Shown piece by piece: positions 12,562 through 20,732 of a stretch of DNA of 24,123 bases. The translations under genes and the position numbers were made by a program. Location: positions 1 through 24,123 of IMG/VR virus record IMGVR_UViG_3300042549_004084; one strand, 5' to 3'. Under the pieces are notes generated by a model that had not been told where the DNA came from, made no database searches, and saw only the letters and a list, made by a program, of their open reading frames with translations. Source of the DNA: a virus. Position 1 is the first letter of the stretch. Each line of letters starts with the position of its first letter.

Positions 12562-14664
12562 ATGGAAACCGATCTGACCCGCCCATTTATCGGCTACCGC
12601 TCCGCTGGTCGCCGCCCCGAGTCCCAGCAAGACCGCCGAGCTGCGGCCGACGCGCCTTTGTCTGCCCTGCGCGGCATGGTGTCCGGCGTGCTAGGTGCGC
12701 CAGGCGACATCGAGTCGTTGATTCGCATGCTGCCCGGCCTGTCCAAGCAGACGGTGCTGCCCACCAGCGAGGACATTGAGAAGCGCCTGCCCATGCGCGA
12801 GCTGAACCAGACGCCGACGGGCCGGGCATTCACCACGGCTGGCCAGCTCGGCGGCGGTTTTTACACCGGCCCCGGCTCCCCGTTGCGCGCCGTTGCTGCG
12901 CTGCCATCGGCGGTGTCGCGCGCTGGGCGTGACTTTGCGTTGGCTGGGTCGCCTGTGCACGTCGTGAAGCCCAAGGGCGGCAACTGGCTGGCGGGCAGTG
13001 TTGAGCGGGCGATTGAGCCGATGCAGAAAAGAGTGACACAAGCTGCAGAGCAAAACTTTAATCCGGCGCAAGGAATGACGTTTCGTGAAATTTACTCACA
13101 AGATGCTCTCAACAAGTGGCTCGAAACCAAGCTCGCCAAGTACATGCGCAACGAGATGGCCACGCCCGAGGACCCGCTGCGGGCGCTGGCTGAGCGGGGA
13201 ATCACGCACACTGAAATTCAGCCCACCGGCTACAACGTTGCCGTGCCGCGATCTTTTGCTGGCTTTTCGGAAGAAGGCATGGCCAAGTCTCCACAAGCCA
13301 AGTTGTGGGAGGACAAGTCCGACACGTTTGTGAGTCAACTGTTGGCGTCCGACATCACCAAAGGTTATCCCGGTGAAATCGCCAACAACCCCTGGCTTCT
13401 CAAAGTCCCACCCGAGACTCGCGTTTACGACATGCTGCGCGGTGCGGATGAAGACCTCGGCTTTTCCCACCTAACCGACGAGCTGCGCAACGCCATCAAC
13501 CCCGAGTCGGGCCTGCCCGCGAACCTGCGCCTGAAATACTCCGACCTGGAAAAAGTCACCGTGCCCCAGGCTGTCGAGCGCGTGGCCAAGATCAACGAGT
13601 GGCGTGCGGCGCAGAAGGCCGAGGCCGACATGGCTCGGGCCATGAACCCCGCCACGCATGTGGTAAAAGAGTACCCGGAGCAGGGCTTCAAGTGGGTGGA
13701 GTTGAGCAGTCCTAAATACTCTATGGACAAACTGCCGGAAGGATGGTCCTTGCAAGAGTTTGAGGGGTCTTCACCCGGCTCAAAGATTTTCGGCGTCGTT
13801 GACAGCAAAGGTCATTTGCATCCCAAAGCCGGGGGCAAGCAGCCTTTGACGCCTGAAATAGCGTACGAGAACTTCAAGCGCGGTTACGGCACCAAAGAAC
13901 TCGAAGACGCCCTCAAGTACGAGGGCGAGACCATGGGCCACTGCGTCGGCGGCTACTGCCCGGACGTGGTCGAGGGCCGGTCCAAGATTTACAGCCTGCG
14001 CGACGATAAGGGACGGCCGCACGTGACGATTGAAGTCAGGCCGAAGCGTCTGAATAACGTGCAAACTCTTGCGGAAATAGTCGGAAAAGATCGCGCTTTG
14101 CAGATTTACGACGAATACCAAGCGATTTCCAGATCTGGCGGAAAACCGGAAGTAAATTTTGAGCAGTTTGCTGTTTCGTTTCCTGATGTTGCACAAACGC
14201 TTGATGAAATCGGACCAATCCCTGACGACATCGTCCAAATCAAAGGCAAAGGCAATAAGGCCCCGAAGGAGGACTACCTGCCAGCCGTGCAAGACTTTGT
14301 GCGGTCGGGGAACTTTGGCAAGGTGGGCGACCTGCAAAACACGGGTTTGATTGACATTCAGGACCCGAATGCTGTGCTGCGTGCGCTTGGCAAGGTTTCA
14401 CCCGAGCGAAACATTCAGACGGCAATTGACAACTTCAACACCGCTGTTGATTCAGCGCCAAACGCTCAGCGCTACATGAGCCTTGACGAGATGCGTGATT
14501 TCTTGGGTGGCCCACCACCCGCCGAAGGCCTTTCCCGTGGCGGCCAAGTTCGTGGCTACGCCGAGGGCGGCATGGTAAGTGGTGCGAATTTCCCCACAGA
14601 CGACTTCGACCCGGCTAGAATCGACGCCATCGTGGCAGGTCTGCAAGCCGAAATGCAATCCTGA
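12562..14664 (+). CDS. Large structural-region protein with PcfJ-like motif (700 aa)
   Basis: The ATG at 12562 follows AAAGGAAAG. The 700-residue protein has a hydrophobic Gly/Ala N-terminal region (about 33-125) and a long helical middle. Around residues 454-491 comes EGETMGHCVGGYC, then GRSKIYSLRDDKGRPHVTIEV. This HCVGxY...G...IxSLRD..G.PHVTIEV pattern is that of PcfJ-like proteins of conjugative elements, whose function is unknown. The C-terminus (about 656-700) is Gly-rich (LSRGGQVRGYAEGGMVSG), similar in style to the next gene. Position between terL and portal suggests an internal or ejected virion protein, but that is inference. An AT-richer patch at about 14040-14250 hints at mosaic assembly. 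Confidence 0.75.
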   Translation: METDLTRPFIGYRSAGRRPESQQDRRAAADAPLSALRGMVSGVLGAPGDIESLIRMLPGLSKQTVLPTSEDIEKRLPMRELNQTPTGRAFTTAGQLGGGFYTGPGSPLRAVAALPSAVSRAGRDFALAGSPVHVVKPKGGNWLAGSVERAIEPMQKRVTQAAEQNFNPAQGMTFREIYSQDALNKWLETKLAKYMRNEMATPEDPLRALAERGITHTEIQPTGYNVAVPRSFAGFSEEGMAKSPQAKLWEDKSDTFVSQLLASDITKGYPGEIANNPWLLKVPPETRVYDMLRGADEDLGFSHLTDELRNAINPESGLPANLRLKYSDLEKVTVPQAVERVAKINEWRAAQKAEADMARAMNPATHVVKEYPEQGFKWVELSSPKYSMDKLPEGWSLQEFEGSSPGSKIFGVVDSKGHLHPKAGGKQPLTPEIAYENFKRGYGTKELEDALKYEGETMGHCVGGYCPDVVEGRSKIYSLRDDKGRPHVTIEVRPKRLNNVQTLAEIVGKDRALQIYDEYQAISRSGGKPEVNFEQFAVSFPDVAQTLDEIGPIPDDIVQIKGKGNKAPKEDYLPAVQDFVRSGNFGKVGDLQNTGLIDIQDPNAVLRALGKVSPERNIQTAIDNFNTAVDSAPNAQRYMSLDEMRDFLGGPPPAEGLSRGGQVRGYAEGGMVSGANFPTDDFDPARIDAIVAGLQAEMQS

Positions 14665-14678
14665 AAGGACCATCAAAA

Positions 14679-15989
14679 ATGTTTGACCAAATTGCAAGAA
14701 AATATGGCGTCATGAACTACGCCATGGGTGGCCCCGTAATGATGGCCGAGGGCGGTTTGACACCAGAGCAGTACCAGAGCATCAACGCGTACTTGGCCAC
14801 CAACCCGTCGGCCGAGGCTTTGGCTTCCGCTCAACAACAGTACGGTGTAAGCGATGCCGATCTGGCGGTTGCACGGCAGTTTGCCAACGTAGGTGCCGCA
14901 CCCGGCACGCCCGGCATGGACACTTCGCAGCCCGTGGTCGGCGGCGGCGGTTATGACCCTAATTGGAATCCAGACGATCCGTCAATGGGCGGCACCGTGG
15001 AGCAAGGTTATTCGCAGGCATACAGCCCTGAGCAGCTGCGAAATATTCGCGGTACGTTTGATCAATACCGCGAAGACCCCCAGAGAATGATGGAGTTAAT
15101 GACTCAGTACGGCGTCAACGTTAAAGACATCGCCACAGCCATGGGTGGATCGGAAAAAGGTTACCAAAACATCTTCTTGCAAGCAGGCGCGGCCCCGTCT
15201 TTTGGTGGCATGGACGACTACCAAGCGACCTCTGCCGACAAGGCATACCTCGACTACATGTTGAATCAGCCCAATTTTGCCGGGCAGGGAACGATGGCAG
15301 ACGTGTACAAGGCGCAGGGCATTGACCCCTACACCGACCCTCGCGTGCTGACACAAGCCCGTGAGGAGAACGAACGTCTGGTTCGCCGCAACTTGATGCG
15401 CACCAGTGCTGGCGCTGATCCCGTTCCAGGCCCCAGTGGCGGAGGTGGCGGCGGCGGAGGTGGCGGCGGCGGAGGTGGCGGCGGCGGAGGTGGCGGCGGC
15501 GGAGGTGGCGGCGGAGGTGGTGGCGGCGGAGGTGGTGGCGGCGGAGGTGGTGGCGGCGGCGGCGGTGTGACGCAGCCACCAACCCCGTTCACCGGCCCCA
15601 ACGGCACGATCTACCCCAACAGCATCCAGACCTCGCAGGGGCCGCAGCCCACCTACTTTCCGACAAGCTGGTGGACTCAATCGCCCTCGGCCAGCAAAGC
15701 CTACGGCCAAACAGCGCCAAGCACGGCGCGCAACTTCAACACCGAAATGGACGCCTACCGGGCAAAGTACGCGCCTGTTTTGACGCGGCCAGCACCACCG
15801 CCGCCGATACCCGCACCGGCTGCCAACACTCCGGTTGCCCAAGACCCAACAAAGCCTCCAACATCGGACCCCGGTGTGGGCAATGAATGGAAATGGAACG
15901 GCACAGCCTGGGTGGCTCAACCGATCCCAATTCAAGCGGCCCGTGGCGGCGAAGTAAACAAACTCTGGAACAAATACCATGGCCGATGA
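14679..15989 (+). CDS. Glycine-tract structural protein (436 aa)
   Basis: The ATG at 14679 follows AAAGGA. The first part (1-253) has an AMGGPVMMAEGGLTPEQYQ start like the preceding protein's tail, plus an acidic helical region. An uninterrupted run of 43 glycines follows (254-296). The C-terminal domain (297-436) includes GPNGTIYPNS, a Pro-rich linker and a final ARGGEVNKLWNKYHGR, close to the repeated R/AGGxV motif of the preceding protein. Such RGG/AEGG segments recur in phage virion proteins between terminase and portal. It overlaps the portal start by 11 bases. Its function is unknown; a flexible virion component is likely. Confidence 0.75.
   Translation: MFDQIARKYGVMNYAMGGPVMMAEGGLTPEQYQSINAYLATNPSAEALASAQQQYGVSDADLAVARQFANVGAAPGTPGMDTSQPVVGGGGYDPNWNPDDPSMGGTVEQGYSQAYSPEQLRNIRGTFDQYREDPQRMMELMTQYGVNVKDIATAMGGSEKGYQNIFLQAGAAPSFGGMDDYQATSADKAYLDYMLNQPNFAGQGTMADVYKAQGIDPYTDPRVLTQAREENERLVRRNLMRTSAGADPVPGPSGGGGGGGGGGGGGGGGGGGGGGGGGGGGGGGGGGGGGGGGGGGVTQPPTPFTGPNGTIYPNSIQTSQGPQPTYFPTSWWTQSPSASKAYGQTAPSTARNFNTEMDAYRAKYAPVLTRPAPPPPIPAPAANTPVAQDPTKPPTSDPGVGNEWKWNGTAWVAQPIPIQAARGGEVNKLWNKYHGR
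15438..15566 (+). repeat. Imperfect 15-bp repeats coding for 43 glycines
   Basis: The 129-base tract is built from GGN codons only. The first part repeats GGAGGTGGCGGCGGC, and later units are the variant GGAGGTGGTGGCGGC. The reading frame is kept throughout. Tandem in-frame units could expand or contract by slippage in multiples of five glycines without breaking the gene. Confidence 0.95.
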
Positions 15990-18477
15990 GATGAACAACA
16001 AGGGCTTGTCCAAGCGCAACGAGGAAATCATCGAGATCGATGACGAGCAAGGCGACGTGGAGGACACCGAGGACGGCGGCGCTGTTGTTCGGCTGGAAAA
16101 CAAGCAGGACGCCGACGAGTCCAAGGCTCACTTCGCCAACATCGTTGACGAGGTCCCACAGGACAAGCTGGACGACATCGTCAACGACCTGCTCGAAAAG
16201 ATCGAGCGCGACAAGGACGCCCGCGCCAAGCGCGACAAGCTCTACGAGGAAGGTCTGCGTCGCACCGGCCTGGGCGACGATGCCCCTGGTGGCGCGCAGT
16301 TCTCGGGGGCCAACAAAGTGGTGCACCCCATGCTGGTCGAGGCCTGCGTGGACTTCTCGGCCCGCTTCATGAAAGAAGTGTTCCCGCCCGGTGGCCCTGT
16401 CAAGTCCAAGGTGCTCGGCAAGGTTGACCGCGAGAAGCTGGACAAGGCGCAGCGCAAGGCCGACTTCATGAACTGGCAGACGACCGAGCAGATGCCCGAG
16501 TTCCGTGGCGAGCTGGAGCAGCTCTCCACGCAACTGCCCCTGGGCGGCGGTCAGTACCTCAAGCTGATGTGGTCGCCTCAGTGGCGTCGCCCCACGGCCG
16601 AGTTCATCGCCATTGATGACATGCACCTGCCGTTTGCAGCGACCAACTTCTACTCAGCCGACCGAAAGACGCACGTCCAGTATGTGACCAAGGCCGACTT
16701 CAACCGCCGCGTCAAGGCGGGCATGTATATCGACGTTGAGCTTGGTGCGCCGGGTGACATCGAATTCAGCGCGGCCAGCCAGGCCAACAACAAAATTGAG
16801 GGCCGCGAGGATACGTCCTACAACGAGGACGGCCTGCGCACAATCTTTGAGTGCTACACGCATCTGGACTTTGGCGACGGCAATTATCCCTACATCATCA
16901 GCATCGACAAGTCCTCAAGCAAAGCGCTTTCACTGTACCGAAATTGGGACAAGGATGACGAGCGGCGCAAGGAGATGGACTGGATTGTCGAGTTTCCGTT
17001 CGTGCCTTGGCGTGGTGCGTACCCGATTGGCCTGACCCACATGATCGGTGGCCTCTCCGGCGCGGCCACGGGCGCACTGCGTGCGCTGCTGGACTCGGCC
17101 CACATCCAAAACATCCCAACGCTGCTCAAGCTCAAGGGCGGGCCTGGCGGGCAAACCATCAACGTGCAGCCGACCGAGGTTGTCGAGCTCGACGGCGGCG
17201 CGCTGGTGGACGATGTGCGCAAGCTGGCCATGGCGCTGCCATTCAACGGCCCAAGCCCGACGCTGTTCCAGCTGCTCGGCTTCTTGGTGGACGCAGGCAA
17301 AGGCGTGGTGCAGACCTCGTTTGAAAAGCTCAGCGATCAAAACCCCAACGCCCCGGTGGGTACCACGCTGGCGCTGATTGAGCAGGGCATGGTGGTGTTC
17401 AGCTCCATCCACTCGCGCCTGCACAACTCGATGGCGCGGGTTTTCAAAATCCTGCACCGCATCAACAGCGCATACCTGACCGAGGACGACATCGAAGCGA
17501 TGGAGGCAGGCCTCGACGTCAAGCCCGAGGACTTCGACGGCCCTCTGGACGTGGTGCCCGTGAGCGACCCCGCCATCTTCAGCGAGGCACAGCGCTTCGC
17601 CCAAGTCCAGGCCGTGCAGCAGCGTGCAGCGGTGATGCCGCAGATGTACGACATGCGCAAGGTTGAAGAGATGTTCTTGCGCAACATCAAGCTTAGCCCG
17701 GACGACGTGCTGCAGCCCGAGCCTGGCAAGGATGACATTGACCCGGTGAGCGAAAACGTTGCCGCGTCCATGGGCCGTCCGATTTATGTGCTGCCCCAGC
17801 AAGATCACCTGGCGCACATGATGGTCCACCTCTCGTTTTTGCAGTCGCCGATGTTTGGCAAGAACCCAGCGATCATCAAGACTTTTCTCTACCCCATGGC
17901 CCTGCACCTGCGTGACCACGTGCTGAACTACTATTTGACAGAAGCTCACCGTGGCGTGCGCCTTGCCGTCGAGAAAAGCCAGATTAAGGAGGATGCGGAC
18001 CAGCAGGCCGAGCTGATCATGCGCGTGCAGCAACTGGTGGAGCAGCAGCTTGGCCAATATGCAGAGTTGTTGGCAGCCATCGATCAAGAGGCCCAGCAGT
18101 ACGCGCCGCAGCCGCAGATGCCACCGGACACCAGCATGCAGGTGGCCCAGCTCAACGCGCAGATTCAGCAGGCTGCCCTGCAACAGCGCAGCCAAACGGA
18201 TGCGCAGCGTCTGCAGATTCAGCAGCAAACAGCGGCTCAAAAGGCCCAGCTCGATGCCGCAAGCCTGGCCGACAAGCAGCAAGCGCGCGCAGAAGAGATG
18301 CAGCGCGAGCAACTGCGCCAGGCTGCAGAGAACGAGCGCACGGCGGCTGAAATCAGCGCCCGCGTCTCGATGAACGACTCGGACAACGCCACGGCCATGC
18401 GCCTGGCTGCTGCAGAAATCCAAACCGGTGAGAGAATCGCCGTGAGCACCGGTACCGGTATCAATCCCAACCCCTAA
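15979..18477 (+). CDS. Portal protein
   Basis: The ATG at 15979 overlaps the previous gene by 11 bases. The 832-residue protein has an acidic N-terminal tail (about 1-60), then the portal body, including RTGLGDDAPGGAQFSGANKVVHPMLVEA-type sequence (about 90-120), WRGAYPIGLTHMIGG (about 341-355) and TGALRALLDSAHIQNIPT (about 361-378). A long Gln/Ala-rich coiled-coil tail follows (about 670-800). Large portals with this LTHMIGGL...G.LRALLDSA signature are known in podovirus-like phages. It forms the dodecameric DNA channel at the head vertex and docks TerL. The position after terL and before scaffold and capsid supports this. Confidence 0.9.
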   Translation: MADEMNNKGLSKRNEEIIEIDDEQGDVEDTEDGGAVVRLENKQDADESKAHFANIVDEVPQDKLDDIVNDLLEKIERDKDARAKRDKLYEEGLRRTGLGDDAPGGAQFSGANKVVHPMLVEACVDFSARFMKEVFPPGGPVKSKVLGKVDREKLDKAQRKADFMNWQTTEQMPEFRGELEQLSTQLPLGGGQYLKLMWSPQWRRPTAEFIAIDDMHLPFAATNFYSADRKTHVQYVTKADFNRRVKAGMYIDVELGAPGDIEFSAASQANNKIEGREDTSYNEDGLRTIFECYTHLDFGDGNYPYIISIDKSSSKALSLYRNWDKDDERRKEMDWIVEFPFVPWRGAYPIGLTHMIGGLSGAATGALRALLDSAHIQNIPTLLKLKGGPGGQTINVQPTEVVELDGGALVDDVRKLAMALPFNGPSPTLFQLLGFLVDAGKGVVQTSFEKLSDQNPNAPVGTTLALIEQGMVVFSSIHSRLHNSMARVFKILHRINSAYLTEDDIEAMEAGLDVKPEDFDGPLDVVPVSDPAIFSEAQRFAQVQAVQQRAAVMPQMYDMRKVEEMFLRNIKLSPDDVLQPEPGKDDIDPVSENVAASMGRPIYVLPQQDHLAHMMVHLSFLQSPMFGKNPAIIKTFLYPMALHLRDHVLNYYLTEAHRGVRLAVEKSQIKEDADQQAELIMRVQQLVEQQLGQYAELLAAIDQEAQQYAPQPQMPPDTSMQVAQLNAQIQQAALQQRSQTDAQRLQIQQQTAAQKAQLDAASLADKQQARAEEMQREQLRQAAENERTAAEISARVSMNDSDNATAMRLAAAEIQTGERIAVSTGTGINPNP

Positions 18478-18489
18478 AAGGAGCATCCC

Positions 18490-18627
18490 ATGAGCGACAA
18501 ACCCACATCCGGCACCGTGCCTTTGAATTCGGCCCTGGTGCCCCAACACCACCGCATGGCCGCTGGCCAGCCCGTGACGGGCCAAACGCTGCCCGCTGCG
18601 CCCAGCATGCCTAAGACGCCCTGCTGA
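18490..18627 (+). CDS. Small hypothetical protein (45 aa)
   Basis: The ATG at 18490 has AGGAG (18480-18484) at ideal spacing, 12 bases after the portal stop. The stop TGA shares its A with the ATG of the next gene (TGATG). The 45-residue product is Pro/Ser/Thr-rich and contains QHHRMAAGQPVTGQTLP. It is not recognised. It is below common gene-caller length limits, but the ribosome site and the coupling support it. Confidence 0.68.
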   Translation: MSDKPTSGTVPLNSALVPQHHRMAAGQPVTGQTLPAAPSMPKTPC

Positions 18628-18824
18628 TGGCGATTGAAAACGCCCTGCTGAACCGGCTCAAAACCGAGCAGCAGGAATTTGCGCTTGAAGCCCTCAAGCG
18701 CCCGGTCAACCGTGACGCCTTCGAGTACGGATACCGAGTGGGCATGGTCGCTGGTTTGGAAGCGGCCATTTCATCCCTGCTCAAAATGCTGGACGACGAG
18801 CGAAACGACGACCGAGACCTGTGA
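18627..18824 (+). CDS. Small helical protein (65 aa)
   Basis: It starts in the stop codon of the 45-aa gene (TGATG). The 65 residues are mostly helical: NRLKTEQQEFALEALKRP, then DAFEYGYRVGMVAGLEAAISSLL. Similar short proteins sit after portal genes in related podovirus-like genomes, with no defined function. Its last codons lie inside the hairpin at 18815-18836. Confidence 0.72.
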   Translation: MAIENALLNRLKTEQQEFALEALKRPVNRDAFEYGYRVGMVAGLEAAISSLLKMLDDERNDDRDL

Positions 18825-18849
18825 TTTCACGGGTCTGCGAGGTTTTTTT
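18815..18849 (+). terminator. Possible intrinsic terminator or attenuator after the portal cluster
   Basis: AGACCTGTGA (18815-18824) pairs with TCACGGGTCT (18827-18836) with one T-G pair. After six bases (GCGAGG) comes TTTTTTT (18843-18849). The gap between stem and T-run weakens it as a terminator. A second strong hairpin, GGGCGGCC-GTTGT-GGCTGCCC (18853-18873), follows before the cochaperonin gene. Confidence 0.45.
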
Positions 18850-18895
18850 GAGGGCGGCCGTTGTGGCTGCCCGCAACTGCTGAAAGGAGCAGAGT

Positions 18896-19291
18896 ATGAG
18901 CGAAGCGTTGATTGAGGCTTTCCCGGTCGCGGACCCGGGCATCACCCCGTTCGGAAGTCGAGTCTTGGTGCAGATCCGCAGCCCCAAGACGAAAACGGCC
19001 TCCGGCATCATTTTGGACAACGGCTCCAGAGACACTGAAAAGTGGAACACGCAGGTGGCCAAGGTGGTTTCTGTCGGCTCCCTTGCCTTCAAGAATCGAA
19101 ACAGCATGGAGTCCTGGCCCGAGGGTAGTTGGTGCGGCCCCGGCGATTACGTGCGCGTGGCCAAGTACGGCGGCGACCGCTGGGAGGTTCCCCTGCCCAA
19201 CGGCGAGACCGCCTTGTTCGTGATCTTCAACGATCTGGACATCATCGGCCAGGTGACCGGCGACCCGCTGGCCATCCGTGCGTTTATCTGA
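18896..19291 (+). CDS. GroES-like (Cpn10) cochaperonin
   Basis: The 131-residue protein shows the Cpn10 fold pattern: PFGSRVLVQI (18-27), a mobile-loop-like KTKTASGIILDNG (31-43), TQVAKVVSVG (52-61), GPGDYVRVAKYGGDRWEV (81-98) and ETALFVIFNDLDIIGQV (104-120). In GroES the mobile loop ends in GIVL and docks to GroEL; here SGIIL fits. Phage cochaperonins such as T4 gp31 replace GroES to fold the capsid protein, and this gene lies in the head operon, before scaffold and capsid. The ribosome site AGGAG is at good distance. An insert NRNSMESWPEGSW (about 68-79) lengthens it compared with GroES (97 aa). Confidence 0.82.
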   Translation: MSEALIEAFPVADPGITPFGSRVLVQIRSPKTKTASGIILDNGSRDTEKWNTQVAKVVSVGSLAFKNRNSMESWPEGSWCGPGDYVRVAKYGGDRWEVPLPNGETALFVIFNDLDIIGQVTGDPLAIRAFI

Positions 19292-19303
19292 CGGGAGGCT
19301 GAC

Positions 19304-19768
19304 ATGGAACGTTACATTGGAACCAAACTGATCAACGCTAAGCCCATGACCCGTGCTGAGTACAACACCTTCCGGGGTTGGACTCTGCCCGCTGACGAGA
19401 ACGGCAACGACGCTGGCTTTCTGGTCGAGTACACCGACGGTGGCCGTGGCAACACCGACCACTACGCCGGTTATGTGTCCTGGTCGCCTGCCGACGTGTT
19501 CGACCGCGCTTACCGCCTGACCACCGGCATGACTTTCGGGCTGGCGCTCGAAGCCTTGAAGCTGGGCCACAAGGTGGCGCGAAGCGGCTGGAATGGCAAG
19601 GGCATGTGGGTAACCCGCATGGATTCAGGTGTGTGCCACAACCCCGAAAGTGATGACGAGTACACCGTGCGCGAATACATCGCCATGAAGACGGTGGACA
19701 ACCAGATCGTGCCGTGGACAGCCAGCCAGACCGACATGCTGTCCGAAGACTGGATGATTATTTCTTGA
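19304..19768 (+). CDS. DUF2829 (Tad2-like) protein with N-terminal phage domain
   Basis: The start ATG at 19304 follows GGGAGG. The 154 residues form two parts. Residues 1-71 (YIGTKLINAKPMTRAEYN, GFLVEYTDGG, GYVSWSPADVF) are a small domain often found on phage proteins. Residues 75-154 are DUF2829: MTFGLALEALKLGHKVARSGWNGKGMWV, then REYIAMKTVDNQIVPW and ASQTDMLSEDWMII. DUF2829 includes Tad2, the Thoeris anti-defence protein that sequesters the TIR-made signalling nucleotide and, in some members, other cyclic nucleotides. Domain assignment is strong by eye; anti-defence activity of this member is inferred. It lies between the GroES-like gene and the scaffold gene in the head operon. Confidence 0.85.
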   Translation: MERYIGTKLINAKPMTRAEYNTFRGWTLPADENGNDAGFLVEYTDGGRGNTDHYAGYVSWSPADVFDRAYRLTTGMTFGLALEALKLGHKVARSGWNGKGMWVTRMDSGVCHNPESDDEYTVREYIAMKTVDNQIVPWTASQTDMLSEDWMIIS

Positions 19769-19778
19769 GGAGAACACT

Positions 19779-20732
19779 ATGCCAACCATGACCGAAAACG
19801 ACGGCAAACCCGACAACGAAGAGCTGATCATTGTTGAGGAGAAACCAGCCTCCCAAGACAACAACGACGGCGACGACCAACGCCCGTCCAACAACGAAGA
19901 CGACGACGGCGAAACCCGGGGCGATGCCAACGACCCAGAGCGCGAAGCCATCCGCGAGCGCCGCCGTTTGGAAAAGCTCGAGCGCAAAAAGCGCCGCGAC
20001 GAGGCCATCGGCCGCGACAAGTTGGAGCTGAGTTTCCTGCGTAACCGCAATGACGATCTGGAGCGCCGCCTCACGGCCCAAGAGCAGCGGGCCGTGCAGC
20101 AAGACCTAAGCTCCGTCGATGCCAGCATCCAGCAGGCGATGAACGAGGCCCGGATGGCCGAGCAGGTGATTGCCAAGGCCGTGGCCGCTGGCAACGGCGA
20201 GGACGTGACGCAGGCGATGCGGTACCGGGACCAGGCTTTCGCCAAGGCCAACCACCTGGCCAGCGTCAAGCAGCAGCGCGAGCAGTCCGCCCGCGTGGCC
20301 CCGGTGCAAAACGACACCAGCATTGATCCGGCCGTCATTGAGCACGCCAAAGACTTCATGGAAGATGCGCCTTGGTACAAGCCCGACGGCAGCGATGAAG
20401 AGTCGGCCATCGTGCTGGCGATTGACGCGGCTTTGATGCGCGAGGGCTTCGACCCCAAAACGGAGGACTATTGGGACGAGCTGCGCAAGCGCTCTGCCCG
20501 TCGCCTTCCTGAGCGTTTTGAAAGCAAGGCGCAGGCCAACAATCGCGCCCCACGCGGCGGTCCTGCCGTTGGCTCAGGCCGTGAGCATGCGCCGCAGTCA
20601 ACCCGGACCGAGGTCTACATCAGCCCCGAGCGCAAGCAGGCGTTGATCGATGCAGGTGTCTGGGACGACCCGGTTTTGCGTCAAAAGTACGTCAAGCGGT
20701 ACGCCGCGTATGACAAAGCAAATCGGGCCTGA
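19779..20732 (+). CDS. Putative scaffold protein
   Basis: The ATG at 19779 follows GAGGAG; a second ATG at 19788 is possible. The 317-residue protein starts with a highly acidic Asp/Asn/Glu-rich segment (1-55), followed by a long charged coiled coil (about 50-165: REAIRERRRLEKLERKKR, then RLTAQEQRAVQQ). The C-terminal part (about 170-317) contains DFMEDAPWYKPDGSDEES and ISPERKQALIDAGVWDDP. Acid-rich, coiled-coil, Lys/Arg-ended proteins just upstream of the capsid gene are typically internal scaffolds. No protease gene is seen nearby. The assignment rests on composition and position. Confidence 0.75.
   Translation: MPTMTENDGKPDNEELIIVEEKPASQDNNDGDDQRPSNNEDDDGETRGDANDPEREAIRERRRLEKLERKKRRDEAIGRDKLELSFLRNRNDDLERRLTAQEQRAVQQDLSSVDASIQQAMNEARMAEQVIAKAVAAGNGEDVTQAMRYRDQAFAKANHLASVKQQREQSARVAPVQNDTSIDPAVIEHAKDFMEDAPWYKPDGSDEESAIVLAIDAALMREGFDPKTEDYWDELRKRSARRLPERFESKAQANNRAPRGGPAVGSGREHAPQSTRTEVYISPERKQALIDAGVWDDPVLRQKYVKRYAAYDKANRA

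Noticed and set aside
15329-15607. Poly-proline protein on the minus strand
   Set aside because: It is simply the reverse complement of the poly-glycine tract.
16930-18585. Long antisense open frame (551 codons) opposite the portal gene
   Set aside because: Shadow of the portal gene's codon pattern (His/Leu/Gln-rich translation); no recognisable domain.
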